Source: a virus
Length of the DNA: 38,268 nucleotides
Strand: one strand, 5' to 3'
IMG/VR virus record: IMGVR_UViG_3300035698_020817
Span: 1 to 38,268 of that record
The notes below the pieces were generated by a model. The model did no database searches, was not told where the DNA came from, and worked only from the letters and a program-made list of their open reading frames with translations. Below are positions 1 to 8,768 of this stretch, piece after piece. Each line of letters starts with the position of its first letter. Position 1 is the first letter of the stretch. The position numbers and the translations under genes were made by a program.

Positions 1-127
1 GACATGTCAAACGAGTGAAAAAATAACTCCGCATAACATTCTTCATTAATCGTTCTTTTTTAGTCAGAACTACAATGTAAAACTCGTTACCATGGTCTTT
101 TTTTCCACGTTTAATCGCTTCTTGAAC
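1..127. repeat. Terminal direct repeat, left copy (assembly overlap)
   Basis: The first 127 bases are identical to bases 38142-38268. An exact overlap of 127 bases is the signature of a circular contig from an assembler run with k-mer 127. A gene is also read continuously across the joint, which supports a circular or circularly permuted molecule of about 38,141 bp. A true 127-bp phage terminal repeat is possible but less likely, because the repeat begins and ends inside a coding frame. Confidence 0.95.
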
Positions 128-268
128 GTTGCTTTCATAATCTTTGAGCTGTTCTTGCGTTTGTTCGTGAGGAGAATGGTCAATAGTCTCGTTTTTTAAT
201 ATGAGGTCACGTGATATTTTTCCGACTGTCTCACGGTCAGTTATTAACTTCTTCTTTTTTTCTTTCAC
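1..268 (-). CDS. Conserved virion-region protein, N-terminal part of a gene crossing the contig ends
   Basis: On the minus strand a frame opens with GTG at 268, preceded at good distance by an AAGGAAG ribosome binding site, and runs off the left edge. Joined to 38141-37900 through the 127-bp overlap it gives one 169-residue protein. The N-terminus is very rich in lysine and charged residues; the centre has a FYIVVLT strand and then KKERLMKNVMR. No family is recognised with certainty. It lies in the head operon between the scaffold gene and two small genes before the portal, so a role in head assembly is inferred from position only. Linear gene callers would miss this start and begin the gene at an internal methionine. 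Confidence 0.8.
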   Translation of the reverse strand, partial: MKEKKKKLITDRETVGKISRDLILKNETIDHSPHEQTQEQLKDYESNVQEAIKRGKKDHGNEFYIVVLTKKERLMKNVMRSYFFTRLTC

Positions 269-338
269 TATCTTCCTTTTTTATAGAAGGGATGAGGAAG
301 GGTTAACGGAGAGCAGAGACCCTTCCCCAGGGAGAGAT

Positions 339-488
339 TTACCTTTCTCGCATCGTAAGTTCGTAATTAAGACGATCTTCTCTACGCTGTGAAGTTCCTC
401 GCTTAGAAAAAGATCGCATATTAGGAGGAGTTCCTAATATAGCATATGCAATTTTTTTCGCTTTACCGTTAGGTCGAGGCATTGTCAT
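339..488 (-). CDS. Small basic protein of the head operon (49 aa)
   Basis: A 49-residue frame starts at ATG 488 (a second ATG two codons later is equally possible) and ends with TAA. It begins MTMPRPNGKAKKIAYAILG and is strongly basic, with many Arg and Lys. It lies 8 bases downstream of the stop of the 72-residue gene and about 70 bases before the GTG start of the origin-crossing gene, so all three look co-transcribed with the portal. No family is recognised. The basic composition would suit nucleic-acid or scaffold binding, which is only an inference. Confidence 0.55.
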   Translation of the reverse strand: MTMPRPNGKAKKIAYAILGTPPNMRSFSKRGTSQRREDRLNYELTMRER

Positions 489-496
489 ACTATTCC

Positions 497-715
497 TTAG
501 TATTTTTCAGGATAAGCACCTTTCTTCAATGAAGAAGAACTTAGATCATCCTTAATTTGTTTATCAATTCCAGAAAGAGTGTCGTTAAGTTCAGGGCTAC
601 TATAATAAGATTCTTTTGGATATAGAACATATTTAACTTCTTGAGGAAGATTTGCTATAGCGCTCATATCTTCTTTAATCATCATTGAGTCATTATAGTA
701 CTTTTTCTTAGCCAT
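497..715 (-). CDS. Hypothetical head-operon protein (72 aa)
   Basis: The start is set at ATG 715 because AAGGAG lies a few bases upstream; a longer frame reaching 775 would overlap the portal gene and lacks such a site. The 72-residue product begins MAKKKYYNDS and is hydrophilic, without membrane segment or signal peptide. It follows the portal gene by about 10 bases, so it is part of the same operon. I do not recognise the family. Confidence 0.65.
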   Translation of the reverse strand: MAKKKYYNDSMMIKEDMSAIANLPQEVKYVLYPKESYYSSPELNDTLSGIDKQIKDDLSSSSLKKGAYPEKY

Positions 716-725
716 GAAAGGCTCC

Positions 726-2801
726 TTATATAGAAACTGCAGGTCCATTGTTATTAGGACCGGCAAGGTTATCACCTCTATCTATCACAGGACCACCCTG
801 TAAAGAAGGTGTTTGTTCTTGTTTAGATTCATTCGCTTTTAAAGCATCTGCAATAGCTAAAAGCTTTTGTATTTGTGTAATATCAATATCATCCAATTCT
901 TTCATAGCTTTAACTTTATTGAGAGTAGCCATTTCACGATCTTTGTTGGCTTCTGCCATTCTTTCAACCGCAAGCGCTCTATTTTCTGGTATTCTAGAGA
1001 GGCGCTCCTGCCCAAGAGAATTATCAGCGATTGCCCGAGCATGTGCAAGATCAGTTCGTGCTTTTTGCTCTTCAACAGTTGCTTGTAATTGCATTTGTTC
1101 TATTTTAGCTTGTTCTTCTTTTTGTTTTTGCATATTCTCAATAATTTCATCTTTATTTTGCATAGTAGCAGCAAGTAAAAGATCTTCGTCAGTTATAGGC
1201 ACACCAGCTTCACGAAGTTGTAACATTTGAGCAAACTGCATCTGTTTTTGAGTAGTTGTATTAAGACCATCTTCAACAGCAGCGTCATATTTACCAAAAG
1301 CTTTATTATAAAACTGCTTAGATGGCTCTTCTTCGATTATTCGAGAAACTTTACCCGGAGTGAAGTTAGACTGAATAACCTTAATCATTAACTTACCAAG
1401 AATCTTTTGAGACCTATCTAGTTGATCAAAAAGTATTTGAAGAGTAGTAAGACCAGCACCTTGTCTCAACATAGATAAAATACCAGCTTTATCGTCAGTT
1501 GCAGAACCAAGAAGCTCTTCATTAACACCAGAAATTTGATTTATTTCTTGAGCCATATTTTCTGATAATTGGAATAATGACGGTGGTATCTGCGGAGGAG
1601 TAATAGCCTCAACATCAGACATTTGCGCTTCTTCTTTAAGTGCAAGCCCACGACCTTGCCCAGACATGAATATATCTTTCGGGTTAACAAGCGCATTTTC
1701 TTTATACTTAAAGCCTGAATTAATCTGAGACTCTACGATATCGAGTTCGATTACCTTTCTGCGATTAAACACGTACTGAGCGTCTCTAAGCCCTCGAACC
1801 ATTCCTTGTATTCTATTAGGATAATGAGGCATTTGAGGGTTAAAGTAACCTAAAACAGGAACGAATGGATACTCATCTATACCAATAGGATTAGGCCCAT
1901 CGTACATAACCTTACCCTGAACAACGATAGCCACCTTAACAGTAGGAATATCTTGCTTAATAACCTCAACTTGCGGGTAAAGCGCAACAAAATCTTTTAA
2001 TGCGTCAGGATCTTCTGACTTCCACTCAAGTGTTTCGCCAGTTTCTGTATCAACTAATACTTCTTGAGTCCTATAGTCACGATAATAAAATTCATCGTAC
2101 GCTAAGAGGCTGTTTGTATTAAAGTTGTAGTTCTCTGGTAAAAATTCAAACTTTCCATCACGCTGATGACCATGAGGAAGCTCCATAATCTCTTTAGCCG
2201 AGTCAGGAAGCAGTGACAGTACTTCTTTTCTAGTAAGATACGCGCGTTTCCATATACCATTACAGTCAGATAAATCAGCTTTTCTGAAATAGGGGTCAAT
2301 TAAAAAACTATTATATGCGCAGTTATCTACTTTTATGTTTCCTGAAATTGGATCTGACCTATAATCTACAGATATTTGTAAAAGATTAAGCCCTGTAACT
2401 AACGTTCCATGAAATGACTCTGAAATTGTCTCTAGAATACCTTCTTGTTGGTTAGCCCATAACATAATCTTCGAAAATTGGTCTGCTGTAGCTTGGTCTG
2501 AGTTTTCAACAGGAACAACAATAGTAGATTTACGATTACGTCGCTGGTAACCAGAGGCCATGTTAATAACACGTCTAATTCTATTAAATTGGAATTGTCT
2601 GTTTCTATGTGCTGGTAGGTTACCATAAATTTCGTTCCATAAAGTCTGATCTCCAGCCTCAAACCGAGTATCGGTATCAGCTTCACCCCAATACGACTGA
2701 TTTATCGTAATGCTTTCTGAATAAAAATGTTCCATTCTTTGGAGAATGCCGCGGTTCTTTTCATCGTAATATTGCGGTCCTAGGTTGGGAAACAAACTCA
2801 C
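726..2801 (-). CDS. Portal protein, P22 type
   Basis: This is the dodecameric ring at the capsid vertex through which DNA is packaged and ejected. The protein has about 691 residues, the size of P22-type portals. The N-terminal part has RFEAGDQTLWNEIYGNLP and a NRIRRVINMASGYQRRNR segment typical of the family. The central part has YPFVPVLGYFNPQ and GMVRGLRDAQYVFNRRK, then the helical SENMAQEINQISGVNEELLG region. The C-terminal 150 residues are Gln/Lys/Glu-rich coiled-coil, as in long portal barrels. I prefer the GTG start at 2801, which has AAGGGAG six bases upstream; a TTG at 2807 is too close to that site. It heads the small-gene head operon, and TerL lies upstream on the same strand. Confidence 0.92.
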   Translation of the reverse strand: MSLFPNLGPQYYDEKNRGILQRMEHFYSESITINQSYWGEADTDTRFEAGDQTLWNEIYGNLPAHRNRQFQFNRIRRVINMASGYQRRNRKSTIVVPVENSDQATADQFSKIMLWANQQEGILETISESFHGTLVTGLNLLQISVDYRSDPISGNIKVDNCAYNSFLIDPYFRKADLSDCNGIWKRAYLTRKEVLSLLPDSAKEIMELPHGHQRDGKFEFLPENYNFNTNSLLAYDEFYYRDYRTQEVLVDTETGETLEWKSEDPDALKDFVALYPQVEVIKQDIPTVKVAIVVQGKVMYDGPNPIGIDEYPFVPVLGYFNPQMPHYPNRIQGMVRGLRDAQYVFNRRKVIELDIVESQINSGFKYKENALVNPKDIFMSGQGRGLALKEEAQMSDVEAITPPQIPPSLFQLSENMAQEINQISGVNEELLGSATDDKAGILSMLRQGAGLTTLQILFDQLDRSQKILGKLMIKVIQSNFTPGKVSRIIEEEPSKQFYNKAFGKYDAAVEDGLNTTTQKQMQFAQMLQLREAGVPITDEDLLLAATMQNKDEIIENMQKQKEEQAKIEQMQLQATVEEQKARTDLAHARAIADNSLGQERLSRIPENRALAVERMAEANKDREMATLNKVKAMKELDDIDITQIQKLLAIADALKANESKQEQTPSLQGGPVIDRGDNLAGPNNNGPAVSI

Positions 2802-2876
2802 AAACAACTCCCTTTTTTGAAAAAGTTAACATTTATTCAAGTTCAGTCTAAAAAGAGAACCTATTGATAGCAAGTT

Positions 2877-3179
2877 TTAAGGTTTAATCGGCGGAACAGA
2901 CAAAAGAGCGTAATGAGTAAAGTCATCTAACAAATCTTGGTCGTTATATTTATAAAATTCATCAGTGCCACATTCGTACCCAGAAGAAAGAATTGACCAG
3001 CATCTTTCCAACTCCCCTTCAGATAGGGTACAACTGCTTAATCCGAACAACTTTATTATACCAAACGCATAATCTATATCTTCTTTAAATGCTTCGTCAT
3101 ACACAACAAATGGAACACCAGACCTTTCTTTAGTTCCAAGTACTTCAAGAGCTTTTTTATCTAGCTTTTTCCAATTCAT
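2877..3179 (-). CDS. Hypothetical protein (100 aa)
   Basis: A 100-residue acidic protein starts at ATG 3179 with AAAGGAG seven bases upstream. It begins MNWKKLDKKALEVLG and contains several cysteines (SSCTLSEGELERCW, YECGTDEF) that do not form a clear zinc motif. It is the first minus-strand gene after the divergent control region at 3180-3315 and stands just upstream of the portal. No family is recognised. Confidence 0.7.
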   Translation of the reverse strand: MNWKKLDKKALEVLGTKERSGVPFVVYDEAFKEDIDYAFGIIKLFGLSSCTLSEGELERCWSILSSGYECGTDEFYKYNDQDLLDDFTHYALLSVPPIKP

Positions 3180-3246
3180 AGAATTACTCCTTTATTTATC
3201 AGACACTTTTCTCTTGTACATAACGTTACTATACATATATGCACAT

Positions 3247-3275
3247 TTGACATATTTGTGTATATATGTTATTCT
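3247..3275 (+). promoter_or_regulatory. Sigma70-type promoter TTGACA-17-TATTCT
   Basis: A consensus -35 box TTGACA at 3247-3252 is followed after exactly 17 bases by TATTCT at 3270-3275, about 40 bases before the zinc-ribbon gene at 3316. It faces the plus-strand regulator island and lies in the divergent gap opposite the gene starting at 3179. The spacer contains ATATATGTTATT, a 12-mer that recurs in the divergent region near 13004, suggesting a shared operator. Confidence 0.7.
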
Positions 3276-3315
3276 ATATATAAGAGGTAAGAACAACACA
3301 AAGCGAAAGATAATT

Positions 3316-3477
3316 ATGAAAGAATATAAAACACACTCAGATAAATGCGGAGATAGTCATTATCACCAATCAGACTTTTTAGGTCGGCGTGGAAAACTTA
3401 TAAAATGCGAAGAATTCCATCACTTTGAAGGATCAATTATGTGCGCAGAATGTGTGGAGAAATTTAATGAAAGATAA
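3316..3477 (+). CDS. Small zinc-ribbon-like protein (53 aa)
   Basis: The ATG at 3316 follows the promoter at 3247-3275 by about 40 bases. The 53-residue product has Cys and His spaced like a small zinc-binding fold: KCGDSHYH, then LIKCEEFHHFEG, then MCAEC. A longer frame reaches back to 3214 but would add a hydrophobic run encoded by the promoter itself, so it is rejected. Its stop overlaps the start of the next gene, indicating translational coupling. Function unknown; a regulatory role is inferred from the neighbours. Confidence 0.6.
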   Translation: MKEYKTHSDKCGDSHYHQSDFLGRRGKLIKCEEFHHFEGSIMCAECVEKFNER

Positions 3478-3652
3478 AAATAAAGTGTCACGAATATCCA
3501 TTGATCTACCGTCAGACCTACAAAGAAAGCTGAAAGCTATAGCGGGCCTCCAAGGAACAACAATGAGAGCTGTAATCGTTCAATCTCTTGAAAATGAATT
3601 CGCTTCAATTAAAGAAACAACACAGCAATCAATTGAAAAACTTAACATGTAG
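3467..3652 (+). CDS. Ribbon-helix-helix DNA-binding protein
   Basis: The 61-residue product starts at ATG 3467, inside the end of the previous gene. Its first part, VSRISIDLPSDLQRKLKAIA, followed by TMRAVIVQSLENEF, matches the strand-helix-helix pattern of CopG/Arc/MetJ-type repressors. Such proteins bind as dimers to short inverted repeats and often control their own operon. Likely targets are the promoter just upstream or the divergent minus-strand genes. It may instead be the antitoxin of a module, but no toxin is recognisable next to it. Confidence 0.75.
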   Translation: MKDKNKVSRISIDLPSDLQRKLKAIAGLQGTTMRAVIVQSLENEFASIKETTQQSIEKLNM

Positions 3653-3668
3653 CCATAGAAGAACGTAA

Positions 3669-3854
3669 GTGAGAAAATTATCCGAATATTTTGGAATAAA
3701 AGAAGCCGCAGAATTTCTTGGAATAACAGAAAATACACTGCGAAACTGGGAAGTTGCAAAAAAGATACCAGTACATCGCAACCCTATAAACAATTACAGA
3801 TTATACAAAAAAGAAGACCTTGAAGCGGTGCTTAACAATATAGAACAAGTATGA
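3669..3854 (+). CDS. MerR/excisionase-type helix-turn-helix protein
   Basis: The 61-residue product begins at GTG 3669. YFGIKEAAEFLGITENTLRNWE followed by RLYKKEDLEAVL is the MerR-like winged helix seen in excisionases, small phage regulators and the N-terminus of IS607-type resolvases. It stands alone here, with no catalytic domain attached, so a DNA-binding regulator is the likely role. No integrase is found in the genome, which argues against an excisionase. Confidence 0.75.
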   Translation: MRKLSEYFGIKEAAEFLGITENTLRNWEVAKKIPVHRNPINNYRLYKKEDLEAVLNNIEQV

Positions 3855-3903
3855 AAAGACTTTATTGGTAAAGATTGAACAATGAAAACAAAAAGGAACC
3901 ACG

Positions 3904-4383
3904 ATGCCCTCTAAAGAAGTAATTAAAAATAAGTTAAAAGAACAAAAGGATCGCCTACAAAAAGTATTCGACATACCATTTCTTTATTTTGAATTCTTAA
4001 AAGAAGAAAATAGCGATCTCTTCTCCAGATGTTTTGAAATAACAGGTCCTGAAGGATCAATGTTTGACGCAGAAACAAAAGAATATATAAAAGAATTAAA
4101 TGATTTGGTTGATGAAGCGATATGCGCGAAAGAGACACAACAAAGAGTATGGGGCGACATCGGAACTAAAATTGAATTGTTGAATAAGTTTAAAGATCAT
4201 GCCAAAAATGGATGTGCAGATAAAACATGCACTGAAGTCAATAAAGTATCTGTCTTAAACAGCCATTGTCTTAAAAAACTAGGAACAACAAGAGAAGATT
4301 TAATAAAAACATGCTCCGAGGCTCAACTCTATATTGATAAACTGGCAAGAGATCCTAATTCTATAGTTGAGATTAACAAGTAA
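3904..4383 (+). CDS. Hypothetical protein (159 aa)
   Basis: The ATG at 3904 has AAAGGA upstream. The 159-residue product is hydrophilic and mostly helical, with Lys/Glu-rich stretches and five Cys in its second half (NGCADKTC, NSHCLKKLG, KTCSEAQ). It is the last sizeable gene of the plus-strand regulator island. A palindrome follows directly after its stop. No family recognised. Confidence 0.65.
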   Translation: MPSKEVIKNKLKEQKDRLQKVFDIPFLYFEFLKEENSDLFSRCFEITGPEGSMFDAETKEYIKELNDLVDEAICAKETQQRVWGDIGTKIELLNKFKDHAKNGCADKTCTEVNKVSVLNSHCLKKLGTTREDLIKTCSEAQLYIDKLARDPNSIVEINK

Positions 4384-4386
4384 AAT

Positions 4387-4401
4387 AACGATTAAATCGT
4401 T
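4387..4401. repeat. 15-base palindrome AACGATT-A-AATCGTT
   Basis: A perfect inverted repeat with 7-base arms lies immediately after the stop of the 159-residue gene. It is AT-rich and not followed by a T run, so an operator or weak hairpin is more likely than a terminator. Confidence 0.5.
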
Positions 4402-4426
4402 GGTCTAAAGAAAACAGAAAGGAGCT

Positions 4427-4504
4427 ATGCTTTCAATTCATGCTCCTGTACTGTTAAATGAGAATAATAATTTAATTTTGTCCCCAAATGTGGCGGGTGG
4501 CTAA
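4427..4504 (+). CDS. Possible very small protein (25 aa)
   Basis: AAAGGAG precedes an ATG at 4427, which opens a 25-codon frame ending in the odd Gly-rich stretch PNVAGG. The ribosome binding site is among the best in the window, which is the only reason to list it. It lies in the convergent gap between the plus-strand island and the minus-strand paralogue pair. It could be a chance frame. Confidence 0.25.
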   Translation: MLSIHAPVLLNENNNLILSPNVAGG

Positions 4505-4531
4505 AAGTGTGGTAGGGGTGAATGGGATCAT

Positions 4532-4918
4532 CTAAAAAACTTTAACTACTTCTTCGCCTTCAACCTCTTTTAACACTATTTTCAACAAAATGGACAAAAA
4601 GGTTTCAACAGTCAACCCATAAGACATAGCTTCTTTTTCTATGTCAGGGAAAGTGTCATATTCCCTTACGCTATAATCACCACTAAGAAGGACAAAGTCA
4701 TTCAACCTCACCCTTAATGTCATTGCCCCGCTATCAACTTCTTTTAAATCAAGAGCATTAAAATGCGGCGCCTTTACTGTACTATCATCGCCCTTAAACG
4801 CTTCGCTTATTCTTCTAATCAAAAAGTTGAATTCACTAGATAAGCAAGTAACAGAAATTGCAACCATCTTCTTTAATGTCTCGTCGTCTACCTTAATGTT
4901 TATATATCTATCTTCCAT
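4532..4918 (-). CDS. RHH-like protein, paralogue of the upstream gene
   Basis: The 128-residue protein begins MEDRYINIKVDDETLKKM, a strand plus helix resembling a ribbon-helix-helix N-terminus. The remainder is unrecognised and acidic. It is clearly related to the 133-residue neighbour: both begin MED, then IKV-DET-K-M, and both end in a helix resembling LSxxLKxxVxE. Its start overlaps the last codons of that neighbour by 11 bases, so the two are translated together. They probably arose by tandem duplication. Confidence 0.65.
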   Translation of the reverse strand: MEDRYINIKVDDETLKKMVAISVTCLSSEFNFLIRRISEAFKGDDSTVKAPHFNALDLKEVDSGAMTLRVRLNDFVLLSGDYSVREYDTFPDIEKEAMSYGLTVETFLSILLKIVLKEVEGEEVVKVF

Positions 4919-5309
4919 CTTCTTCTTCTTCCTTTTTCTTCTTCATAACTGCATCGATAATACCCTGAGGGCGATCTCGAACTTCCTGCTTTAACATAAG
5001 AGATAATAAAACCTCAAAAGACAATCCATTAAACTTAGCTTCCTTTCTAATCTTTACAAAAGAACCGTAACTTACAAAGTCAGATGATATTTCCATAAAA
5101 CCTGAAGCAATACATTGAATATCTTCTGAGGTAAAGGTCCATTTGCTCGGACAATAAGACGAAGACATGTTTATTCCCCGTTCTTTAAACCCTTTATTAA
5201 TTGCAAAATTGAATACTACGTTTAAACTAACAGAGCACTCTTCTGCAATCTCAGTCATTCCCTTTACTGTTTCATCTGCTACTTTAATGCGAGTATGATT
5301 ATCTTCCAT
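4908..5309 (-). CDS. RHH-like protein, first of a tandem paralogue pair
   Basis: The 133-residue protein begins MEDNHTRIKVADETVKGMTE and continues with SLNVVFNFAINKGF, the pattern of a ribbon-helix-helix domain. The C-terminus is a highly charged KKKKEEEEDGR tail. It is preceded by a purine-rich AAAGAGAAG site and lies about 20 bases after the TerL stop. Related genes elsewhere in the window at 3467, 25353 and 25516 share only the RHH pattern. A DNA-binding role is inferred. Confidence 0.65.
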   Translation of the reverse strand: MEDNHTRIKVADETVKGMTEIAEECSVSLNVVFNFAINKGFKERGINMSSSYCPSKWTFTSEDIQCIASGFMEISSDFVSYGSFVKIRKEAKFNGLSFEVLLSLMLKQEVRDRPQGIIDAVMKKKKEEEEDGR

Positions 5310-5330
5310 CTTCTTCTCTTTCTTAATTAA

Positions 5331-8300
5331 TTATCTAAAAAACCTCGGTAAACCAGCGTTATCACCAAGCATAGCTTCTCTATAATTACGATCAAGATCT
5401 TCTGATGTTGCTCCTTTTCTACAGAGCCTTAAAGATAAGCACATATAACGCAAACTATCACACCAATGAGAGTTGTTATCGTGAAGTGGATGAGCTTTAT
5501 ATACCTTGTTTCTTGAGTCATATTCTTTTCTATAATCTCGTATCGCCCGAATAAGATCTTTACACTTACTCTCATCTATCCATATACGAGGCAACGTTGA
5601 ACGGACAGCTTCTATTCCATCCATAATCGATACATTAGGTACCGCAGAATGCCGCAAGTTACGATCTGTTTTTACCTCGAATTTAACACCAAGCTCTTTA
5701 GCTTTGTCCCAACGAGACATTCCAGAACCAAACTCACGGACCATGATGTCATGAGGGGCAAAATGTTTATTGTAGTTATATGGCTTCTCTTTTACTACTC
5801 CAACATAATGTTCAAGACCTTTACTATCATTACAATACGAATCAATAATATGTATAGATTTTCCTACAAGCTGGAAAAAGAGAATCACGGTTGAGTCTCT
5901 AACCCCTAAATCCCAGGCAGTATTAACCTGAAACGCTGGCTCCCATGGAACTGAAGTTGTCTGGTTATTAAGCTCCATGTTATTAAGATATTTACCGTAG
6001 TATGAACCGAGCGCGCCTGTAGAAAACGAACAGTTGTGAACAGCTCTTCCATAAACTAAATAGCTTTCATCGTACTGAACACTAAAATTATATACTTTCC
6101 CCGAGAACACAGCAGAAGAAACTTCACGAACACGAGCAGCTACAGAGTTTTTAGCACGCATTAAATATGGCTGCTTTGACCCAAGCCGCTGAAACCATAC
6201 TGATACACTGTATGATTCCTGACAATTTACTACCCTTCCTTCTATTTCTCCCTTGCATGCAGGCCTTTTTGATATTCCAGTAGTAAATCCATCATTAATA
6301 CTATTAGCTAAGAGTTGCACTTGATAAGCAAGAGACTTGCTTACAGTTGAATACATATATTTTTCTGCTTTTCCGCTTTTATTATAACAACCATCGCCCT
6401 TCATTAGTTCATAGAAAAATTCTTTTTCATGTCCACCGATCAAAGAAAATGGAATTCTTTTATTGTTTGCTTGAGTTCCGCAATTATCTTTAAAAAAATC
6501 CACAAACTGAACTGAATTACACACAATGTTAAACGCTGTTCGAGCCTTATACACAGAAAATTTAATATTTAAGTTGTTAAGATAAGTCGATATTCTATCA
6601 ACAGTATCTTGAGTCCCTATTGTGAATTGAACACCATTCTTGAACGCACTTCCATCACAAATATACCAACTCAACAACATACATAAATCAAAAGAAATAA
6701 CAGAGTGCTTTCCAAGAGCCATCTTAGGAAAAACAAGAAAATCTTCTAATGTAATATCTTTTGCCTTCTTCCATGTATAAGTTTGGCTTGTTCTGTCATA
6801 TGTTCTTATAGGGTGTTCTGGAGTGCATCGTATTACTTCGCATGAACCATATGATTTAATTTCATAAAGATCTCCGCTATATTCTCTTGAAACAGTATCA
6901 GTTACTTTGCGGATTCTTCCTGTATGAGAAAAAACCATATCATTCACTTTAATAGCATCAATTCTTTTAACACCACTAGACGTAACAATATGCTGATCAC
7001 CAGGGAAACAATAATATTCTTGTTCAATCATGTCCTCACTCATGAGGCCTTCTTCGCGTTCTTTTTCAATAAGCTCCGGAGAGACAACATTAGTGTCTTC
7101 TATTGTAAGCAAGTCACTATGCCAATCATCAGAATTTCGTGCAATTTCATAAAGGGAATAGAAATGATTTTGGCCAAATGGCGTACTGATGAAGACACAC
7201 CACCCATCATTAGCGACTAAAATAGGTCGCAAGGTAGGGTAGGTTTCAGGGTGCTGGAAGGCGTATTCAGAGAAAACTATTCCTTTTGGATTACTTCCTC
7301 TCAAAGAATCGAAATTATCGCTGCCAAGAAAATATATCTTCGAACCGTTAATTAACTCTATCTTCATCTCTTGTAAGTTAACCTTCTTGATAAGCTCTTC
7401 TGGAATATAATCTAAAAATCGCTGACCTGTCATAGTCATGCCTTCAAAGATAACTAATCGAGCCTGCCTGTAAGTAGGTAAAAGATAATAATATGACCCA
7501 ACAGTCTTAATTGCTTGCCTAATAACGAGGTTAAATGCGGCTACATCCTTTCCACTGTTGTGAACAAGGAACCCATTAGCAATAAAATTATGATTATTCT
7601 CTGTTTCTATATCAAACAGTTCTTTAGATTCACCATCTGAAACATTAAAAATTGTGCTAAAGCACGACTTAAACGTTTTTCGATCTTTAGAGTATTTTTC
7701 TATAAGTTTTAGCGCCTGTTTCTGATATTCTTCTTTTCCATAGACTCTATACGTTAAAACCTTTTTGACGTACTCTTGCTTACCAACCTTTATCTTCCAG
7801 TTTGAACCTCTTTCTTTGTATGGATTTTGAGGCATAACCCCAATCTTTCTAAGGACCCAGTAGATGTCCCACGCATACTCATAACTTTCACCACAATTAA
7901 AAGTTACTTCGACACCTGGAGGAACAGTTTTAGTTGCGTCTTTTGGATTCCAAGTCCTTTCATTGCAATAAATGCTACCATCAGCGGATATAAGCGCAGA
8001 AATAAAATATAAAAGAGACTCTTGGTTAAAATTCCATATTGATTTTGGCAATCGCTGTTTGCTTTTGACGATATTACATCCTTCAGCCCGAAAAAGATCT
8101 TTTATTGGATTAGCATAAGGTCCTTCAAGAGTTTTCTTAGAAAACCCAATATCGTAACCGTTGCCTTTCTTCCTCCAAACAGGCTTTACATCGAAAAGCT
8201 TACATGCTATAAACTCAACCCTATTAAGAATAACGTCATTCGTGTTAGTAAACTTTGGTTGTTGATATGCAGAAACATACCCGTCAGCTAACATGAATCC

Positions 8301-8768
8301 CCAAAACTCTGCCAACAAATTATCTTTTATATCCCCAGTGTCAATTCCAGAATACTGAAGCATTTGTCTATTTTTACCTATCTCTTTAAGCGGATTCCAT
8401 TTTACTTTACTCGAAGACGAGTGAGTATGTGCAAAAACATGATCGTCAGATGAAATAACTGAAAGATTTGGCGAAGAAACTACCTTTGTGTCCTTAACGC
8501 CTGTAGACCACTTGTGCTTAACCTTGTCAGAAACAAAAGACTCTCCATCCCACGAAAGAATAGAGTCTCCCTCTTTAATATCTCTTAAAAACTTAAAAGA
8601 CCCATCACTCATTGTGATATGACTATCACCAGAAAGACATCTTCTATGCCACACGAGAACAGCGCGTTTAATACCCTTGTTTTCAATGGCATGGAACAAA
8701 CCCTTTTGGTATGATCGTGGCTTGAATTTATTTAACTTTATCTTCGTCTGTACACTCAGGTTATTCAT
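5331..8768 (-). CDS. Terminase large subunit (TerL) carrying two inteins
   Basis: This is the packaging motor: an ATPase and nuclease that cuts concatemeric DNA and pumps it into the prohead through the portal. The reading frame has 1145 codons. Removing two inteins (residues 44-404 and 587-912) leaves 458 residues, a normal TerL size. The spliced protein has Walker A VWHRRSGKD, a Walker B-like IVFSEYAF, motif III FISTPFG, and a nuclease domain with [10 protein letters not shown], then HDIMVRE, then [13 protein letters not shown] supplying acidic metal ligands. Intein 1 sits inside Walker A between R43 and S405, so the unspliced enzyme should be inactive. Intein 2 sits at the ATPase/nuclease boundary (EQEYY then CSFSTG). 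The start overlaps the HNH gene by 8 bases. Confidence 0.95.
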   Translation of the reverse strand: MNNLSVQTKIKLNKFKPRSYQKGLFHAIENKGIKRAVLVWHRRCLSGDSHITMSDGSFKFLRDIKEGDSILSWDGESFVSDKVKHKWSTGVKDTKVVSSPNLSVISSDDHVFAHTHSSSSKVKWNPLKEIGKNRQMLQYSGIDTGDIKDNLLAEFWGFMLADGYVSAYQQPKFTNTNDVILNRVEFIACKLFDVKPVWRKKGNGYDIGFSKKTLEGPYANPIKDLFRAEGCNIVKSKQRLPKSIWNFNQESLLYFISALISADGSIYCNERTWNPKDATKTVPPGVEVTFNCGESYEYAWDIYWVLRKIGVMPQNPYKERGSNWKIKVGKQEYVKKVLTYRVYGKEEYQKQALKLIEKYSKDRKTFKSCFSTIFNVSDGESKELFDIETENNHNFIANGFLVHNSGKDVAAFNLVIRQAIKTVGSYYYLLPTYRQARLVIFEGMTMTGQRFLDYIPEELIKKVNLQEMKIELINGSKIYFLGSDNFDSLRGSNPKGIVFSEYAFQHPETYPTLRPILVANDGWCVFISTPFGQNHFYSLYEIARNSDDWHSDLLTIEDTNVVSPELIEKEREEGLMSEDMIEQEYYCFPGDQHIVTSSGVKRIDAIKVNDMVFSHTGRIRKVTDTVSREYSGDLYEIKSYGSCEVIRCTPEHPIRTYDRTSQTYTWKKAKDITLEDFLVFPKMALGKHSVISFDLCMLLSWYICDGSAFKNGVQFTIGTQDTVDRISTYLNNLNIKFSVYKARTAFNIVCNSVQFVDFFKDNCGTQANNKRIPFSLIGGHEKEFFYELMKGDGCYNKSGKAEKYMYSTVSKSLAYQVQLLANSINDGFTTGISKRPACKGEIEGRVVNCQESYSVSVWFQRLGSKQPYLMRAKNSVAARVREVSSAVFSGKVYNFSVQYDESYLVYGRAVHNCSFSTGALGSYYGKYLNNMELNNQTTSVPWEPAFQVNTAWDLGVRDSTVILFFQLVGKSIHIIDSYCNDSKGLEHYVGVVKEKPYNYNKHFAPHDIMVREFGSGMSRWDKAKELGVKFEVKTDRNLRHSAVPNVSIMDGIEAVRSTLPRIWIDESKCKDLIRAIRDYRKEYDSRNKVYKAHPLHDNNSHWCDSLRYMCLSLRLCRKGATSEDLDRNYREAMLGDNAGLPRFFR
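6033..7010 (-). mobile_element. Intein 2 in TerL (326 aa, LAGLIDADG-type)
   Basis: Residues 587-912 of the TerL frame. It begins CFPGDQHI (block A, Cys1), has a block [10 protein letters not shown] with the conserved TxxH, DOD-type endonuclease motifs near LLSWYICDG and [10 protein letters not shown], block F around [16 protein letters not shown] and block G AVHN, with Cys as the +1 residue. Cys1, the penultimate His, the terminal Asn and Cys+1 are all present, so it should self-splice. The endonuclease motifs keep the acidic positions, suggesting it was recently active. Precise removal joins EQEYY to CSFSTG, the usual TerL sequence. Confidence 0.93.
7557..8639 (-). mobile_element. Intein 1 in the TerL Walker A loop (361 aa, LAGLIDADG-type)
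   Basis: Residues 44-404 of the TerL frame. It begins CLSGDSHI (block A), has block [11 protein letters not shown], two DOD motifs ([13 protein letters not shown] and [13 protein letters not shown]), block [17 protein letters not shown] and block G FLVHN followed by Ser as +1. All splice residues are intact. Excision creates WHRRSGKD, restoring the P-loop. Highly conserved ATP-binding sites are classical intein homes, because imprecise loss is lethal. The two inteins in this gene differ in sequence and so look like independent arrivals. Confidence 0.94.

Noticed and set aside
1-127. True phage terminal redundancy
   Set aside because: Exactly 127 bases, a common assembler k-mer, starting and ending at arbitrary points in a coding frame; overlap of a circular assembly is the simpler reading.
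748-1230. 160-codon plus-strand frame
   Set aside because: Lies entirely inside the portal gene on the other strand, has no ribosome binding site and is Cys/Ser-rich low-quality sequence; a shadow frame.
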